DNA of 64,000 bases, taken from NCBI GenBank assembly GCA_934045075.1, contig OW203722.1, positions 20,746,986-20,810,985 on the forward strand. The letters are read 5' to 3'. Numbering within the stretch: position 1 is the first letter of the stretch; each line of letters opens with the position of its first letter. This stretch comes from Yponomeuta sedellus. Taxonomy: Eukaryota > Arthropoda > Insecta > Lepidoptera > Yponomeutidae. A program made the translations under genes and the position numbers. Below, in pieces: positions 49,821 through 59,612 of the stretch. The notes under the pieces were generated by a model. The model made no database searches and had not been told where the DNA came from. It was given only the letters and a program-made list of their open reading frames with translations.

Positions 49821-50458
49821 TAATTATATGACCTTATGATTTTAAAGTACAGTACAGGCCAACAGAAAACACAAAAACACTGTAAAATACACGAAATGTA
49901 GTAAAATAGCATATAAAAATTTGTAAAAATAAATTGTAAAATAGTTATGTATAAAATAAAATTTCACTTTCACTAAAAATAGAGAGCTTGGAACTTGAAA
50001 GTTAGGAATAGCTCGTGAAACATAAAAAGTAACTCACAGGATGATGACAGCACTCACGAACATTGTGGAGAACGGCTTTTTCCAAAAACCGTGAGAACGC
50101 GAAGCGCGATGCAGGTGCAGCAGCGCGGCGATGACGTCAACGGGAGCGTCGAGTGTCCGGCGACCCAGGGAGTCGTATTGCGGAGTACTTCGAAGTCACG
50201 TTGCGTTGTTCGTGATTGGACTTCACGCGTGGGAAGTCAATGCGAGTTGATGATATGGGAGTCAACTGTCCGAAGATGGAGTCGGTGGTGGTGCAGGAAC
50301 TTGTGATGCGGGCTCTCACTCGAAAGTGGAGACTTAACGTCGACCACGGCAGTAGCAGGTTGTATCCAGGATGAGATGCGGGCTCGCGCCTGTTGGCGGA
50401 GACTTAACGTCGACCTCGGAGTGCAGCGATGCGGGTTCAGGCGGATGCCCAAAGCTTA
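49821..50458 (-). other. 5' leader of the gypsy-like element with internal repeats
   Basis: No frame of note. GATGCGGGCTC...GGAGACTTAACGTCGACC recurs at 50304 and 50374 (period 70) with a third partial start at 50428. It may hold packaging or splice-donor signals; none is identified. Confidence 0.7.
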
Positions 50459-50507
50459 TCGCAGTCCACTTCTGTGGGCGTGGGTTCGAATCCCACTTCT
50501 GACACCA
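50459..50507 (-). other. extended primer-binding region matching 3' half of tRNA-Leu
   Basis: On the plus strand these 49 nt read as the 3' half of a tRNA-Leu: TCGCAGTC from the anticodon stem, the variable-arm hairpin CCACTTCTGTGG, the T-arm GTGGGTTCGAATCCCAC, the acceptor strand TTCTGACA and a CCA end. On the element's coding strand the PBS is TGGTGTCAGAAGTGGG..., four nt after the 5' LTR. A usual PBS is ~18 nt; here complementarity runs through the variable arm into the anticodon region. Confidence 0.85.
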
Positions 50508-50511
50508 AATT

Positions 50512-50732
50512 TGTTAGGACGGCGGTCCGCGGGACCTTTTTAAAAAAAGATTTTATTACTGCTAAAACCAAAATTTATTCACTGCACAACACACGGACTA
50601 CAATTAGAAATTTACGTGTATGTCGGACGGAGGTTATGGGTCGACTCTCTGACAAAACAAGTGTGAAACAGTTTTATATAAAATCAATTCGCTTGCCTCA
50701 GCATTTACTGCAAACTAGGACTGATTATAACA
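50512..50732 (-). repeat. 5' LTR of the gypsy-like element
   Basis: 221 bp, identical to the 3' LTR. TGTTATAATC... to ...CCTAACA on the minus strand. Confidence 0.97.
50646..50680 (-). promoter_or_regulatory. LTR core promoter (TATA box plus initiator)
   Basis: On the minus strand TATATAAAA (50672-50680) is followed 30 nt after its first T by the A of TCAGAG (A at 50650), the arthropod initiator type. TATA-to-start spacing is canonical. AATAAA lies further downstream in the LTR. Confidence 0.75.
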
Positions 50733-50879
50733 GTACGCGCTGACAGCCGAAATCTACCCAAGGTAGATCTTTCAATGCTTTTGGAGTTCATGCATCATGT
50801 CATGACGATGCAGCGAAAATAAGAGGTGCAACCGTGATGATGAAAACCATGATTTCAGTTTTATGAAATAGGCCCCGGA

Positions 50880-52020
50880 GACCATCAGCTACCAAAAATA
50901 AAGGGGGGGGGGCACGTGAATAACAATGTACTACTTAAGAAATACGATAATTAATAATTAAAAATTATTCTTCGCCATCACTACATAAATTAAACAATTC
51001 TTCGTCCTCATTCTCATATGGCTCAGTTGAAGTAGACGTTTGAGTAAGTAAAAAATAGTGTTGGGCATATTTTTTTATCTTGTACTTAACGAAATCTTCA
51101 GTTTAAAACGTCGTCAGCAGTGTTATTAATGATACGGCAATTGCAGTAATATACGGTAATTCATAGATGTTTTTTGTAATATACGGTATACGGCAGGATT
51201 TCGACTGCCGTATCATATAATACGGCAATTCAAGTCCAACATGCTCGTAACCTTAAAACAAAAAAATACTACAAACGAAACGTAATAAATGTGTCCAATT
51301 TTCGGGATATCACAAAGAAAATTTTCCTGCAGACATAAATTGACCTAGATGTCTCATGCAATCTCTTTTATATGTCCTACTTTTAGCTAAACAAGCTATT
51401 CGAAATCAAGGCGGTTGCACAAAATTTCAGGTGTCAGGAGATAATTATGCTTATCAAAATGAAAAGCAAAGAAAAATATTCATTGCACAAGCAGTGTATT
51501 AGAAACATATAGGATGAAGAAATGATAGAAAGTTGAAAATGTACTTATTATTTTTGTGTTTCAATCACTAATTATTCAATTAAAAGATAATACGGCAGAT
51601 CTGCGATTTTTTTATAAATACGGCAAGTTGAAGGTTTAGATACGGCAACCCAGATTTTGACGATAATAATACTGGTCGTCAGCTAAGTCGCTAAATTATT
51701 TTTGTCCTCAAAACTTTTTTCTTGTCGCTAAGGCTCTCGCAAAAGTCGTCATTTCTAGCGACTAAGTCGCTAAATTGGCAACACTGATTTTTTAGGAATT
51801 GTTCTGTGGGTTAGATCTTGAAATTGACTTTTTTTTAATCGTGGCACAGGCATGTTCACTGGGAGCCATGGTGTGACGTCATCAGCGTATTTTTGTGTTT
51901 TTACCATTTTCTCGGAAATGAAACCACAGAAAAAACTGAAATAAATTTTTACGTGCTTTACAAAGCCAAATCTCGAAATGGTTTTCGAATTAGAGCTCCA
52001 TACAATTTTGAAAAGTTGTC
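50880..52020. other. unassigned DNA with scattered TACGGCA motifs
   Basis: Between 51130 and 51660 the word TACGGCA/TGCCGTA recurs at least six times in both orientations. AGTGTTGGGC at about 51058 and GGCAACACT at about 51778 are inverted and could be weak TIRs of one degraded DNA transposon. No coding frame. Confidence 0.4.
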
Positions 52021-52024
52021 AATT

Positions 52025-52140
52025 ATGAATGGGCATTAGTAAGGCAGTTGCTAATACAAATTCATAGTTGCAATGATAATATACTAGGTTCAGTTTACCT
52101 TGATCCGACGGAACATGGAACAGTACACGCGACTCTGTTC
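52025..52140. repeat. repeat H, copy 3
   Basis: GGGCATTAGTAAGGCAGTTG through GGAACATGGAACAGTACACG, on the same strand as copies at 41718 and 41893. The two sites lie on either side of the provirus. Confidence 0.75.
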
Positions 52141-52566
<426 letters not shown>

Positions 52567-52663
52567 TAGACTAAATATATAAATAGACCTGGAGGTCACT
52601 TAAGTAAATACAAGAATAATTATGAAAACATGCAATCTCAACCAGTTAAAAAAGTTAGTACTT

Positions 52664-52984
52664 ACACTATTTTTATTTTTAATGCACTAACCCGTGCTAA
52701 GGCATTAAAAATAAAAATAGTGTAATCATGTGGGTACAGTGATATCGTTCCGATGTTAAACCTAACTGCAAAGTAGATAGTCGGGGCTGTAAGTAATGCA
52801 ATTTGCTTAAGTCAGATGTCGCTGCCTGTACGTAATACAGAGAATATTGTAAAGAGGTTCGAAATTTCACTGATGCCGTGAGTCGCCCATTGGCTCAATT
52901 GGTAGAGCGCTGGTACGGATAGCCAGAGGTTGCGGGTTCGAATCCCGGCATGGGTGAAATTTTTAGCCTCTAAATAGGTTTTTT
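52664..52984 (+). mobile_element. SINE-B, full length, 5' hairpin and TSD
   Basis: 321 bp between the 12-bp TSDs AAGTTAGTACTT (52652-52663 and 52985-52996). The 5' end is a perfect 21-bp inverted repeat with a 16-nt loop (52665-52722). The tRNA-like unit (about 52888-52961) has box A GGCTCAATTGG, stem CTGGT/GCCAG and box B GGGTTCGAATCCC. The 3' end is GCCTCTAAATAGGTTTTTT. This is the clearest copy for defining both borders. Confidence 0.92.
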
Positions 52985-53055
52985 AAGTTAGTACTTTTTC
53001 TTTTCTAAGATACGTACATAATTAAGTTAGATTTTGTTAAAGTTTTCGTTCGTTT

Positions 53056-53094
53056 TCGTTATCAACCCTTGAATGTCCCCACTGCTGGGGCGTA
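53056..53094 (-). mobile_element. 5S-SINE 3'-end scrap
   Basis: ATCAACCCTTGAATGTCCCC with ACTGCTGGGGC, only the terminal ~35 bp. Confidence 0.65.
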
Positions 53095-53364
53095 TAAAGT
53101 ATGACATATAAAATAAAGATATGTGCTAATTCTACTTAATTGTATTTAAGCAAATAGCTACCCGTCTGTTTTTTTTTAATTTGTTATGTAAAAAAATCAG
53201 TAAGTTTAAATAAGTCAACTAGATGAGGACAAGTAACTTTTACTAATTTATTTATCCTTATTATTATTATTTATTAAACTGCTATTAGGCTTGTCAGCAA
53301 GTACCCTGATCAGCGTGTTGAATATAAGTACACACATAAGCTTTAAGCTGTTAGTGTGGCTAGC
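53095..53364. other. unassigned AT-rich DNA
   Basis: Nothing recognised. Confidence 0.35.
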
Positions 53365-53475
53365 AGCTTCATCATCATCATCAGCCCACCGCTGCCCACT
53401 GCTGGGCTAAGCCTCTTCCCCATTCACCATCTCTCACGGTCCCTTTCGATTAGCATCCACGGATTTTCCGCCGAC
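53365..53475 (-). mobile_element. LINE 3' end with (GAT)n tail
   Basis: CATCATCATCATCAGCCCAC with CCACTGCTGGGCTAAGCCTC is the inverse of a (GAT)n-tailed non-LTR 3' end. A similar tail lies at 63665-63790. Confidence 0.55.
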
Positions 53476-53554
53476 TCAACCGTCAGCTAGCGGCTTAAAG
53501 TCGATCAATCAAACTATAATTGTATATAGACCGCTTGATTATATTCTTTTTAAT

Positions 53555-53752
53555 GCAATAACCCGTGGTAAGGCCAATTTTAAAAACCTATTTAGAGGCA
53601 AAAAAATCCACCCATGCCGGGCCTCGAACCCGCGACCTCTGGCTAACCGTGCCAGCGCTCTTCCAACTGAGCTAATGGGCGACTTACCGACATCAGTGAA
53701 ATTTTGAACCTCTTTACAATACTCACTGCATTACGTACAAGCAGCAAGACCC
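53555..53752 (-). mobile_element. SINE-B copy, 5'-truncated
   Basis: tRNA-like unit at about 53610-53683 in inverse orientation. The 3' side reaches GCAATAACCCGTGGTAAGGC. Truncated near GTACAAGCAGCAAG. Confidence 0.75.
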
Positions 53753-53871
53753 GCTTTTTACTGCTTCTCCGACTCTAAGGTTTGCTGGAAGAAATCTCTT
53801 TCCGAGATAAGCTCGCCTTTGTACATTTTATTTCTTATGTAATGTCATGTTGGTAATGTAATGTCATGTTA

Positions 53872-54370
53872 GCGGTGGTAGCTCAGTGGGTAGAACCATG
53901 GACTGGCAAGCGAGAGCCCCAGGTTCGATCCCGAGTGCGGGCATGTAATTGTTTAATTTCAAAGTTACGTACATTTGCGAATTTGTAGTCGCAATACCAC
54001 ACGCTAACCGTGAAGGAAAACATCGTGAGGAAACCCGCGGCTTGGTTGGCTCCGCACGTATTGATTAGTCTTTCCTGTGGGCTAGGCCAACTAAGCTGTC
54101 AGGATGGTAGAGGTGCTGGGCAAGCCTACACCATCTATAAAACCATGTCCCAGGCACTACAGCGTCGGAGTGGTAAATATAAAAAATAAAAATTATTTAT
54201 TTAAAAATCCAGTAATACAGTGATGATCGATTGCAACTCCCACACTAGGCACAGCCTGTGTCGTGGAAGTCGGGTAGGTTAGTGGCCCCTTCACCCATCT
54301 AGTGGGAGTGAAGATACCACTGGACGCTGTATAAATCGTCTCATTAAGTAGATGCAAAAGGCCAATATAT
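53872..54370 (+). mobile_element. SINE-E copy with a ~110-bp insertion
   Basis: Head GCGGTGGTAGCTCAGTGGGT and body as at 20307. After GCGTCGGAGTGG a block of about 110 bp (54174-54284) interrupts it, repeating AGTGG at its far side, after which the body resumes at CCCTTCACCCATCTAG. Confidence 0.8.
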
Positions 54371-54409
54371 ATAATGTCATGTTAAATGTTTCGTGTGCAA
54401 TAAAGTATA

Positions 54410-54435
54410 TCATAATAATAATAATAATAATAATA
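54410..54435. repeat. (AAT)n microsatellite
   Basis: Eight or more ATA/AAT units after GCAATAAAGTATATC, the end of the upstream SINE-E region. Confidence 0.9.
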
Positions 54436-54673
54436 TTATAAGAATGAACGCTAAGAATAAAATTCCGCTGCGAACAGTCACGTCCTACTTCGAGGCACAC
54501 GATAGCCTAAGACTCCGCGGCCCTGAATCAAAGCCTCAGTATCGAGAGTGTCGCCGATATACTCGATACTTTATTCGCATCTATTCGAGTGCCAGTGCGC
54601 GCCCCACACGGAAGCGTGTCAAATAAATATAGGTTGAAATATAGCCGGCTGCCTGCTCTATAAACGTGCCAGC

Positions 54674-54841
54674 ATGAATTTTTGTTTGCTTAGCGTCGTG
54701 CTCGTCTTTTGTTTTTCGGGATGGACCTCCGCCGTGCTGTATAGGCGTGACTCGGACAATGTTTTGAAGCCTGGTTTGTGTGTTTTTTTTTTCGTGTTGT
54801 GTGCCAGTGTTTATTTCTGCCGTGGGCCTGACGAGATATTG
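54674..54841 (+). CDS. possible small secretory-type ORF (uncertain)
   Basis: ATG at 54674 opens about 55 codons with a hydrophobic N-terminus (MNFCLLSVVLVFCFSGWTSA), which looks like a signal peptide with a plausible cleavage after SA. The remainder (VLYRRDSDNVLKPG, then another hydrophobic stretch) shows no family. The local GC is above background. It may be the first exon of a host gene or chance; I lean to chance. Confidence 0.2.
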
Positions 54842-54849
54842 TGATGCCA

Positions 54850-55418
54850 ACCTTATTTTTTGGCGGTAGAAAAAAATTGGACGGGAGATATTTCTGAGAA
54901 ATCTTGAGAGACAGGCTGATGCTTAAGTATTTATTTAGTGCAATTCTTAATTCATAAACCGGCCAAAACGTTAGGAAAGACTTATTTTTTTGGAAATAAG
55001 ATTTAATAATTATGCATACACATTTACTGTGGGAAAAGGGTTATCAGCGTTTACGTTATTTCAATATCACATTATATACAGTGCATAGGAAAATCCTCAA
55101 ACCTATTTGTACTACTTACTCGGGAATACAAAAAAACATTACGATGGGAAACAGTTTTAAATCGCAAAAATAATAATTAATGCTATTTAATACAATTTAG
55201 GTGGTAAGTGACGAACGTACAATTTATTATACACTTCAGAGTGTAATAATAAGTGTGTTAACAAACTTTAATTATTCTATTCTTTAAGATCAAGTAAGTG
55301 AATCCTGAATAAAGTTAGTAATGCTTACCAAGGTTTTAGTTCAAAAACATTAATTCTGTCTCATATAAACCTCCAAATATGTTTATTCGTTATCAACAAA
55401 CGAACAAACAAACGACCC
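54850..55418. other. unassigned AT-rich DNA
   Basis: Nothing recognised. Confidence 0.35.
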
Positions 55419-55762
55419 GTCCCCACTGCTGGGGCACGGGTCTCTTCCTGCATCGCAGGAAGCTTAGGCCATACTCCACCACGGGGGCCAAGTCCGGGTT
55501 GGTGGAGGATTGTAAGACAGTGGCGGGCCTTACTGTCAGAAGTTATCAAGCCGCCCATAAGGCCTCTGACATGGCTTAACGACTGCCATTATATGACAGC
55601 CGGCACCAACGGCTTAACGTGCCTTGCGAAGCACGGAAGCGCTCGAAAAAATGCCACTAGCGGTAGTCACGGGACGCTCACCCATCCTGTACCTGACCGC
55701 GCCTGTTGTTGCTTAACCAAGTGATTGATTCCAATCACTCGGTTCGCCTAGGCCACGAGCGC
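55419..55762 (-). mobile_element. 5S-rRNA-derived SINE, full length
   Basis: On the minus strand it runs GCGCTCGTGGCCTAGGCGAA, GGTTAAGCAACAACAGGCGC, GGTCAGGTACAGGATGGGTG and on to CAGCAGTGGGGAC. Together with 21021-21380 it gives a near-identical pair, so the family was active recently. Confidence 0.85.
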
Positions 55763-56264
55763 TTCGTGAATATTTTTGTTATTCCACTTAAATTTCACTA
55801 CGCTCCTACTGGAATATAGATCTTTTGTACTCACAAAAAGCTTTACATTTCAGTGCAAACCTCTTTACCCACTAGCCCACACGACCCCCGACGCTCTCGT
55901 AATGTCACGAACTATCGACATTCAGACAACAAGTACGTTGGAGTGCCCTACACCCCGCCCGGCCGTGGCATTATCACCACTCGGTATTCAGCCAGATTCC
56001 AATAATAGTGCCTCACGTACCAGGTATCTCGTTTGCACACAACGTACCTGTAATCTGTGCTAGATAGTCTGTCTGGGGTATTGCTAGTAAACTAATAAAC
56101 TTAACGAAAGGCCTTGTCTGATAATCGTCAACTGATTGAACATCCGTGTGTGATGTACTTTAATTAATGTGCAGTCGGCAGTACATACATGCACTTTTAC
56201 CAGTAACGTTCAGGGCGACTTTCCAACTTAAATATAAAATTTGACCTACTGTAGACTGTATATT
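55763..56264. other. unassigned DNA
   Basis: A 95-codon plus frame (55776-56063) shows no domain. Its stretch around 55935-55985 is GC-rich. No call. Confidence 0.35.
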
Positions 56265-56400
56265 AGATTAGATTAGATTCGAACTCTTTATTGTACACAC
56301 CAGAAAATAAAATACATTAAAAGGCATAGATATTTAAGTTTTTCGGTATACAATTATAGCTAAAAGCTATCTGTTCCAGACAACTTGGAATGGATAGAGC
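56265..56400 (-). mobile_element. LINE 3' tail with (GATTA)n
   Basis: ATTAGATTAGATTCGAACTC with TTTATTGTACACACCAGAAA, then TCTGTTCCAGACAACTTGGA: the inverted CAATAAAG-type tail of a LINE-J relative. Confidence 0.6.
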
Positions 56401-57296
56401 TCATAGACTGTACCTATGATCTGTACTAGATATACTGTCAAATCACATCTTGAAAGTCTGAGACACTGAGAGTAAAACAGTTAATTTAGGAAAAGGACGC
56501 CTGAAAATCGGCAACTGATTACTCACTGGTGTGTACAAAGTACGATCATAATTTGTAGCTCAAACATAATTAGTAGCAAACAATTTGTACCATCATAATT
56601 TGTAGCTAAGAAAAGTCGAAAAATTAAGTGCGTCATCCATTTTTGAAGCCGGTTAATAATATTTTAGTAACATTGTATAGTGACCTCTGTAATTGATTAA
56701 TTAATTTATTTTTTAAATAGCAAAAGGCGTGTTCGATTTTTACAAATGAGGTTTAAAGTGAAAAATATTAATAATGCGCGAATGATAAAAAGTAAACAGT
56801 CATCACCAAACTATCCAAATGAAACTCAATGAGAATTATCACCCCCTTATTAATTAAATTCAAAGTACTCGTTTGAAACTTTATAGCAATCAGGCTTCTT
56901 GTTTCATAATAATACCTATATGTGTTTTTATCTGCCACTTTGATATTTCCTAGTAGCTACTTAACTTTTTATTAACAAGGTTGTTGCTTTGGTGAAAGTT
57001 TATTATCGATTTTGCTAAACGATAAGTGCGCACCAAAACATTGGCTTAATCTACTTTGAATTCAATAACACTGTCGCGCTTTTAAATGTTCGAAACATGC
57101 AGCCGGTAAAGTTGACCCGTTTGTTCGATTCTAGTGCTTATGTCTCATGCGATAAGTGCCATGGGGCAAAAGCCAGTGGCTTTGAGGTCACGTACATGCA
57201 CTTTAATTTTGCGTCCTCCTTTTAAACTGGCCGCTGTTTTTTGAGTTGAGATATTTTCTATGTGAATATATTGTTTTTATTTTTTATGTAGACTAT
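56401..57296. other. unassigned AT-rich DNA
   Basis: CATAATTTGTAGCT is repeated at about 56546 and 56594. Otherwise nothing recognised. Confidence 0.4.
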
Positions 57297-57602
57297 AAAC
57301 GTCCCTGTGCAAGCCTCAGGCCTTCTCTCAGAGAGAGAGAGAGAGAGAGAGTATGGGCTTAATTACCTAGCGTGCCCACCGCAGATTGGTGATTTCAAGC
57401 GCTGAGGTATTCGAACACCTCAGACACTCAGGTTTCCTCACGATGTTTTCCTTAACGCTTAGCGAGTGGTATTGCTAACATAACTTCACAAATGGACATA
57501 ACTTGGAAAACAAAGCCATTGATACATGCCCGCTCTGGGTATCGAACCTGGGTCTCTCGCTTCCGAGTCCATTGTTCTGCCCACTGGGCTACCACCACTT
57601 AT
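57297..57602 (-). mobile_element. SINE-C copy, full length
   Basis: On the minus strand the tRNA-like head (GGTAGCCCAGTGGGCAGAAC; GGTTCGATACCC) is followed by a body with ACATCGTGAGGAAACCTGAG and GAGGTGTTCGAATACCTCAG (itself palindromic), then TAAGCCCATACTCTCTCTC. Contains a (GA)n run. This is the reference copy of SINE-C. Confidence 0.8.
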
Positions 57603-58060
57603 AAAAAACTTTGATAAGTACTTTAGCATTTACTTCTACTATTTGCTTAGTATAGTCATTGAAAATTAAATAAGTGTTTTTATTCCAATCCAATTAACTA
57701 ACCAAAAGATTTACTGTGCATATGCAATTTTTTATTTTAATCTGTTAAGCTACGACGTAAGTTTGATCGCGTGTTCAAAATTTCATTAGTATCATAAATA
57801 GATAACAATGTAAGTTGTATTTAATGTTAAAAAAATATACTATTCATATCAGAAAAATAAAACCTAACAGAAACACACATACAACAGGTCAAAGTCAGCA
57901 TACATATTGTGGTATATAAAAGTGGCTACAAAAGGGCAACTGAGTACATCACGCCTAAACCGCTTAATGGATTTACATGGTATTTTGGGATATAGAAACA
58001 TTATTATCCTCAGCCTCGATTCTGTTATTCTTTTTGGTACAATGATAACTGTCCAAAAGC
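57603..58060. other. unassigned AT-rich DNA
   Basis: Nothing recognised. Confidence 0.35.
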
Positions 58061-58061
58061 G

Positions 58062-58565
58062 GTGGAAGTACGGTCAGTAAAGCGATGGTAGCGTGTTCGG
58101 TACAGCGGTGGTAGCGCGTTCGGTAAAGCGATGGTAGCGTGTTCGGTACAGCGGTGGTAGCGCGGTCGATTAAGCGATGGTATCGCGGTCGGTAAAGCGA
58201 TGGTAGCGTGTTCGGTACAGCGGTGGTAGCGCGGTCGGTTAAGCGATGGTAGCGTGTTCGGTACAGCGGTGGTAGCGCGGTCGGTAAAGCGATGGTAGCG
58301 TGTTCAGTACAGTGGTGGTAGCGCGGTTGGTTAAGCGATGGTAGCGTGTTCGGTACAGTGGTGGTAGCGCGGTCGGTAAAGTGATGATAGCGTGTTAGGT
58401 ACAGCGGTGGTAGCGCGGTTGGTTAAGCGATGGTAGCGCGTTCGGTAAAGCGGTGGTAGCGCGGTTGGTAAAACGGTGGTAGCGCGGTCGGTAAAACGGT
58501 GGTAGCGCGGTCGGTAAAGCGGTGGTAGCGCGGTCGTTACAACGTTAGTAGCACGGTTGTAATTC
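58062..58565. repeat. 23-bp minisatellite
   Basis: About 22 units alternate between two variants, GGTAAAGCGATGGTAGCG and GGTACAGCGGTGGTAGCG, each 23 bp, so there is a higher-order 46-bp period. A minus-strand frame across it (RYHRFTDRATTVLPT type) is a by-product. Confidence 0.93.
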
Positions 58566-58790
58566 ATTGTGAATTTGTAATAGCAAAATTACTTGCTAAC
58601 GTTGAACTAAAACATTGTGAGTGCTTTAGGTGTTCACGTAAGTGAAACAGCGCTTGAGAACGCCAATCCACAGTCGACACGCGTGGCGATTAAGTCCACA
58701 GTCCCTTTCCGAGAGGAGGCCTGGTACCTACAGTAGCACAGATGTATATGTACTGCATCGTCAATAGAATCAAGGCACAGGCTAGTAACA
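58566..58790. other. unassigned DNA
   Basis: No recognisable feature. Confidence 0.3.
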
Positions 58791-58794
58791 TTAA

Positions 58795-59129
58795 GGCGCT
58801 TTCGGGTGCTAACTAGAGCCACCAATGGAATAAAATAAAATACGTTTTTTCCTAGAAGTTAACATCACAAATCTTAATATCTGTGGTAACTATTTTTACA
58901 ATGTAACATTAACGTCCTAGAACTTTAATCGATTTCTGCGGAAACGGCCGTTTTTGGCGGAAGTCGATTAAAGTTCTAGTTTGTTGATCTTAAGTTTTAG
59001 ACTGTAGATTCTGAAAATAGTAGACGTAGTGATTAAGATTTTTGATGTTATATCTTAAAATTTTTTTTTTATGAAACTAGTTATGTTTTTTCATTCCATT
59101 ATTGGCACTGGTCAGCACCCCAAAGCGCC
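58795..59129. mobile_element. MITE-K relative with TTAA flanks
   Basis: Long inverted ends (left GGCGCTTTCGGGTGCTAACT, right its approximate inverse AGTGCC...GGTGCT...AAAGCGCC) flanked by TTAA on both sides (58791-58794, 59130-59133). The centre has a near-perfect hairpin around ATCGATTTCTGCGGAAACGG and TTTTTGGCGGAAGTCGATTA. A TTAA target suggests a piggyBac-type origin; not proven. Confidence 0.7.
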
Positions 59130-59327
59130 TTAAACACTTTTTACTCAAACCCTACACGCGCGTAATCGCGTTCATAGCTAATGCACAAAATAAGTGTGAT
59201 AACATTACTTAACCGCCACTAGTCAGCACCCAAAGCGCCTTAAACACTTTTTACTCAGACACTACACGCGCGTAATCGCGTCCACAGCTAATGCACAAAA
59301 TAAATGTGCTGATAACATTACTTAACC
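59105..59327. repeat. 111-bp tandem duplication over the MITE-K end
   Basis: CACTGGTCAGCACC...AAAGCGCCTTAAACACTTTT...ACATTACTTAACC occurs twice at a 111-bp spacing. The unit begins inside the MITE-K right end and extends into the flank, so the duplication is younger than the MITE. Confidence 0.9.
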
Positions 59328-59577
59328 TACTCGTGACCTATTTTACTCTCACGGTACTGAGGGGCCATTCTATACTAGCCCACTTTGTGGCTGCACGTAA
59401 TAAGTGGCAGCCGAGTAGTGGCCGGAGTGGCCTTGTATGGCGCACCACGGTCACCTCTCAAGAGCCCGGAATAAGGTGCGGCGGTTGCATAAGAGTAGCA
59501 TTTGACCGGTGCACTGCACTGAGATAAATCACCCTTTTACGCCACGACCTCCGTACTAGCGATGCACTTATAGCACG

Positions 59578-59612
59578 GACGGACGGACGGACGGACGGAC
59601 GGACGGACGGAT
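59578..59612. repeat. (GGAC)n microsatellite
   Basis: About eight GGAC units directly before the GATAGATAGA tail of the next LINE. Confidence 0.95.

Larger units (their letters stand above)
42867..50732 (-). mobile_element. Ty3/gypsy-type retrovirus-like element (Metaviridae), nearly intact
   Basis: 7,866 bp on the minus strand with identical 221-bp TG...CA LTRs and the 4-bp target duplication GTAC (42863-42866, 50733-50736). Order 5' to 3': LTR, tRNA-Leu PBS region, long leader, gag, pol, env-like frame, polypurine tract, LTR. gag and pol are intact; the env-like frame lacks its N-terminal part. An F-like env links it to errantivirus-type elements, but its Gag has two CCHC knuckles, which classical errantiviruses usually lack, so the lineage is unsettled. 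Identical LTRs imply very recent insertion. Confidence 0.96.
42836..50822 (+). pseudogene. short ORF split by the gypsy-like provirus
   Basis: ATG at 42836 encodes MDTSDLDGFV up to the insertion site. After the duplicated target GTAC, the frame resumes at 50737 (ADSRNLPKVDLSMLLEFMHH) and stops at TAA 50820-50822, so an uninterrupted frame of about 39 codons existed before insertion. About 35 bp downstream lies TTTTATGAAATAGGCCCC, similar to ends of known insect DNA-transposon termini. It may be the N-terminus of a transposon-encoded protein in a deleted element; the protein family is not firmly recognised. Confidence 0.45.

Noticed and set aside
58331..58567. Frame with repeated RYHRFTDRAT-like units
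   Set aside because: By-product of the 23-bp minisatellite; no independent coding evidence.
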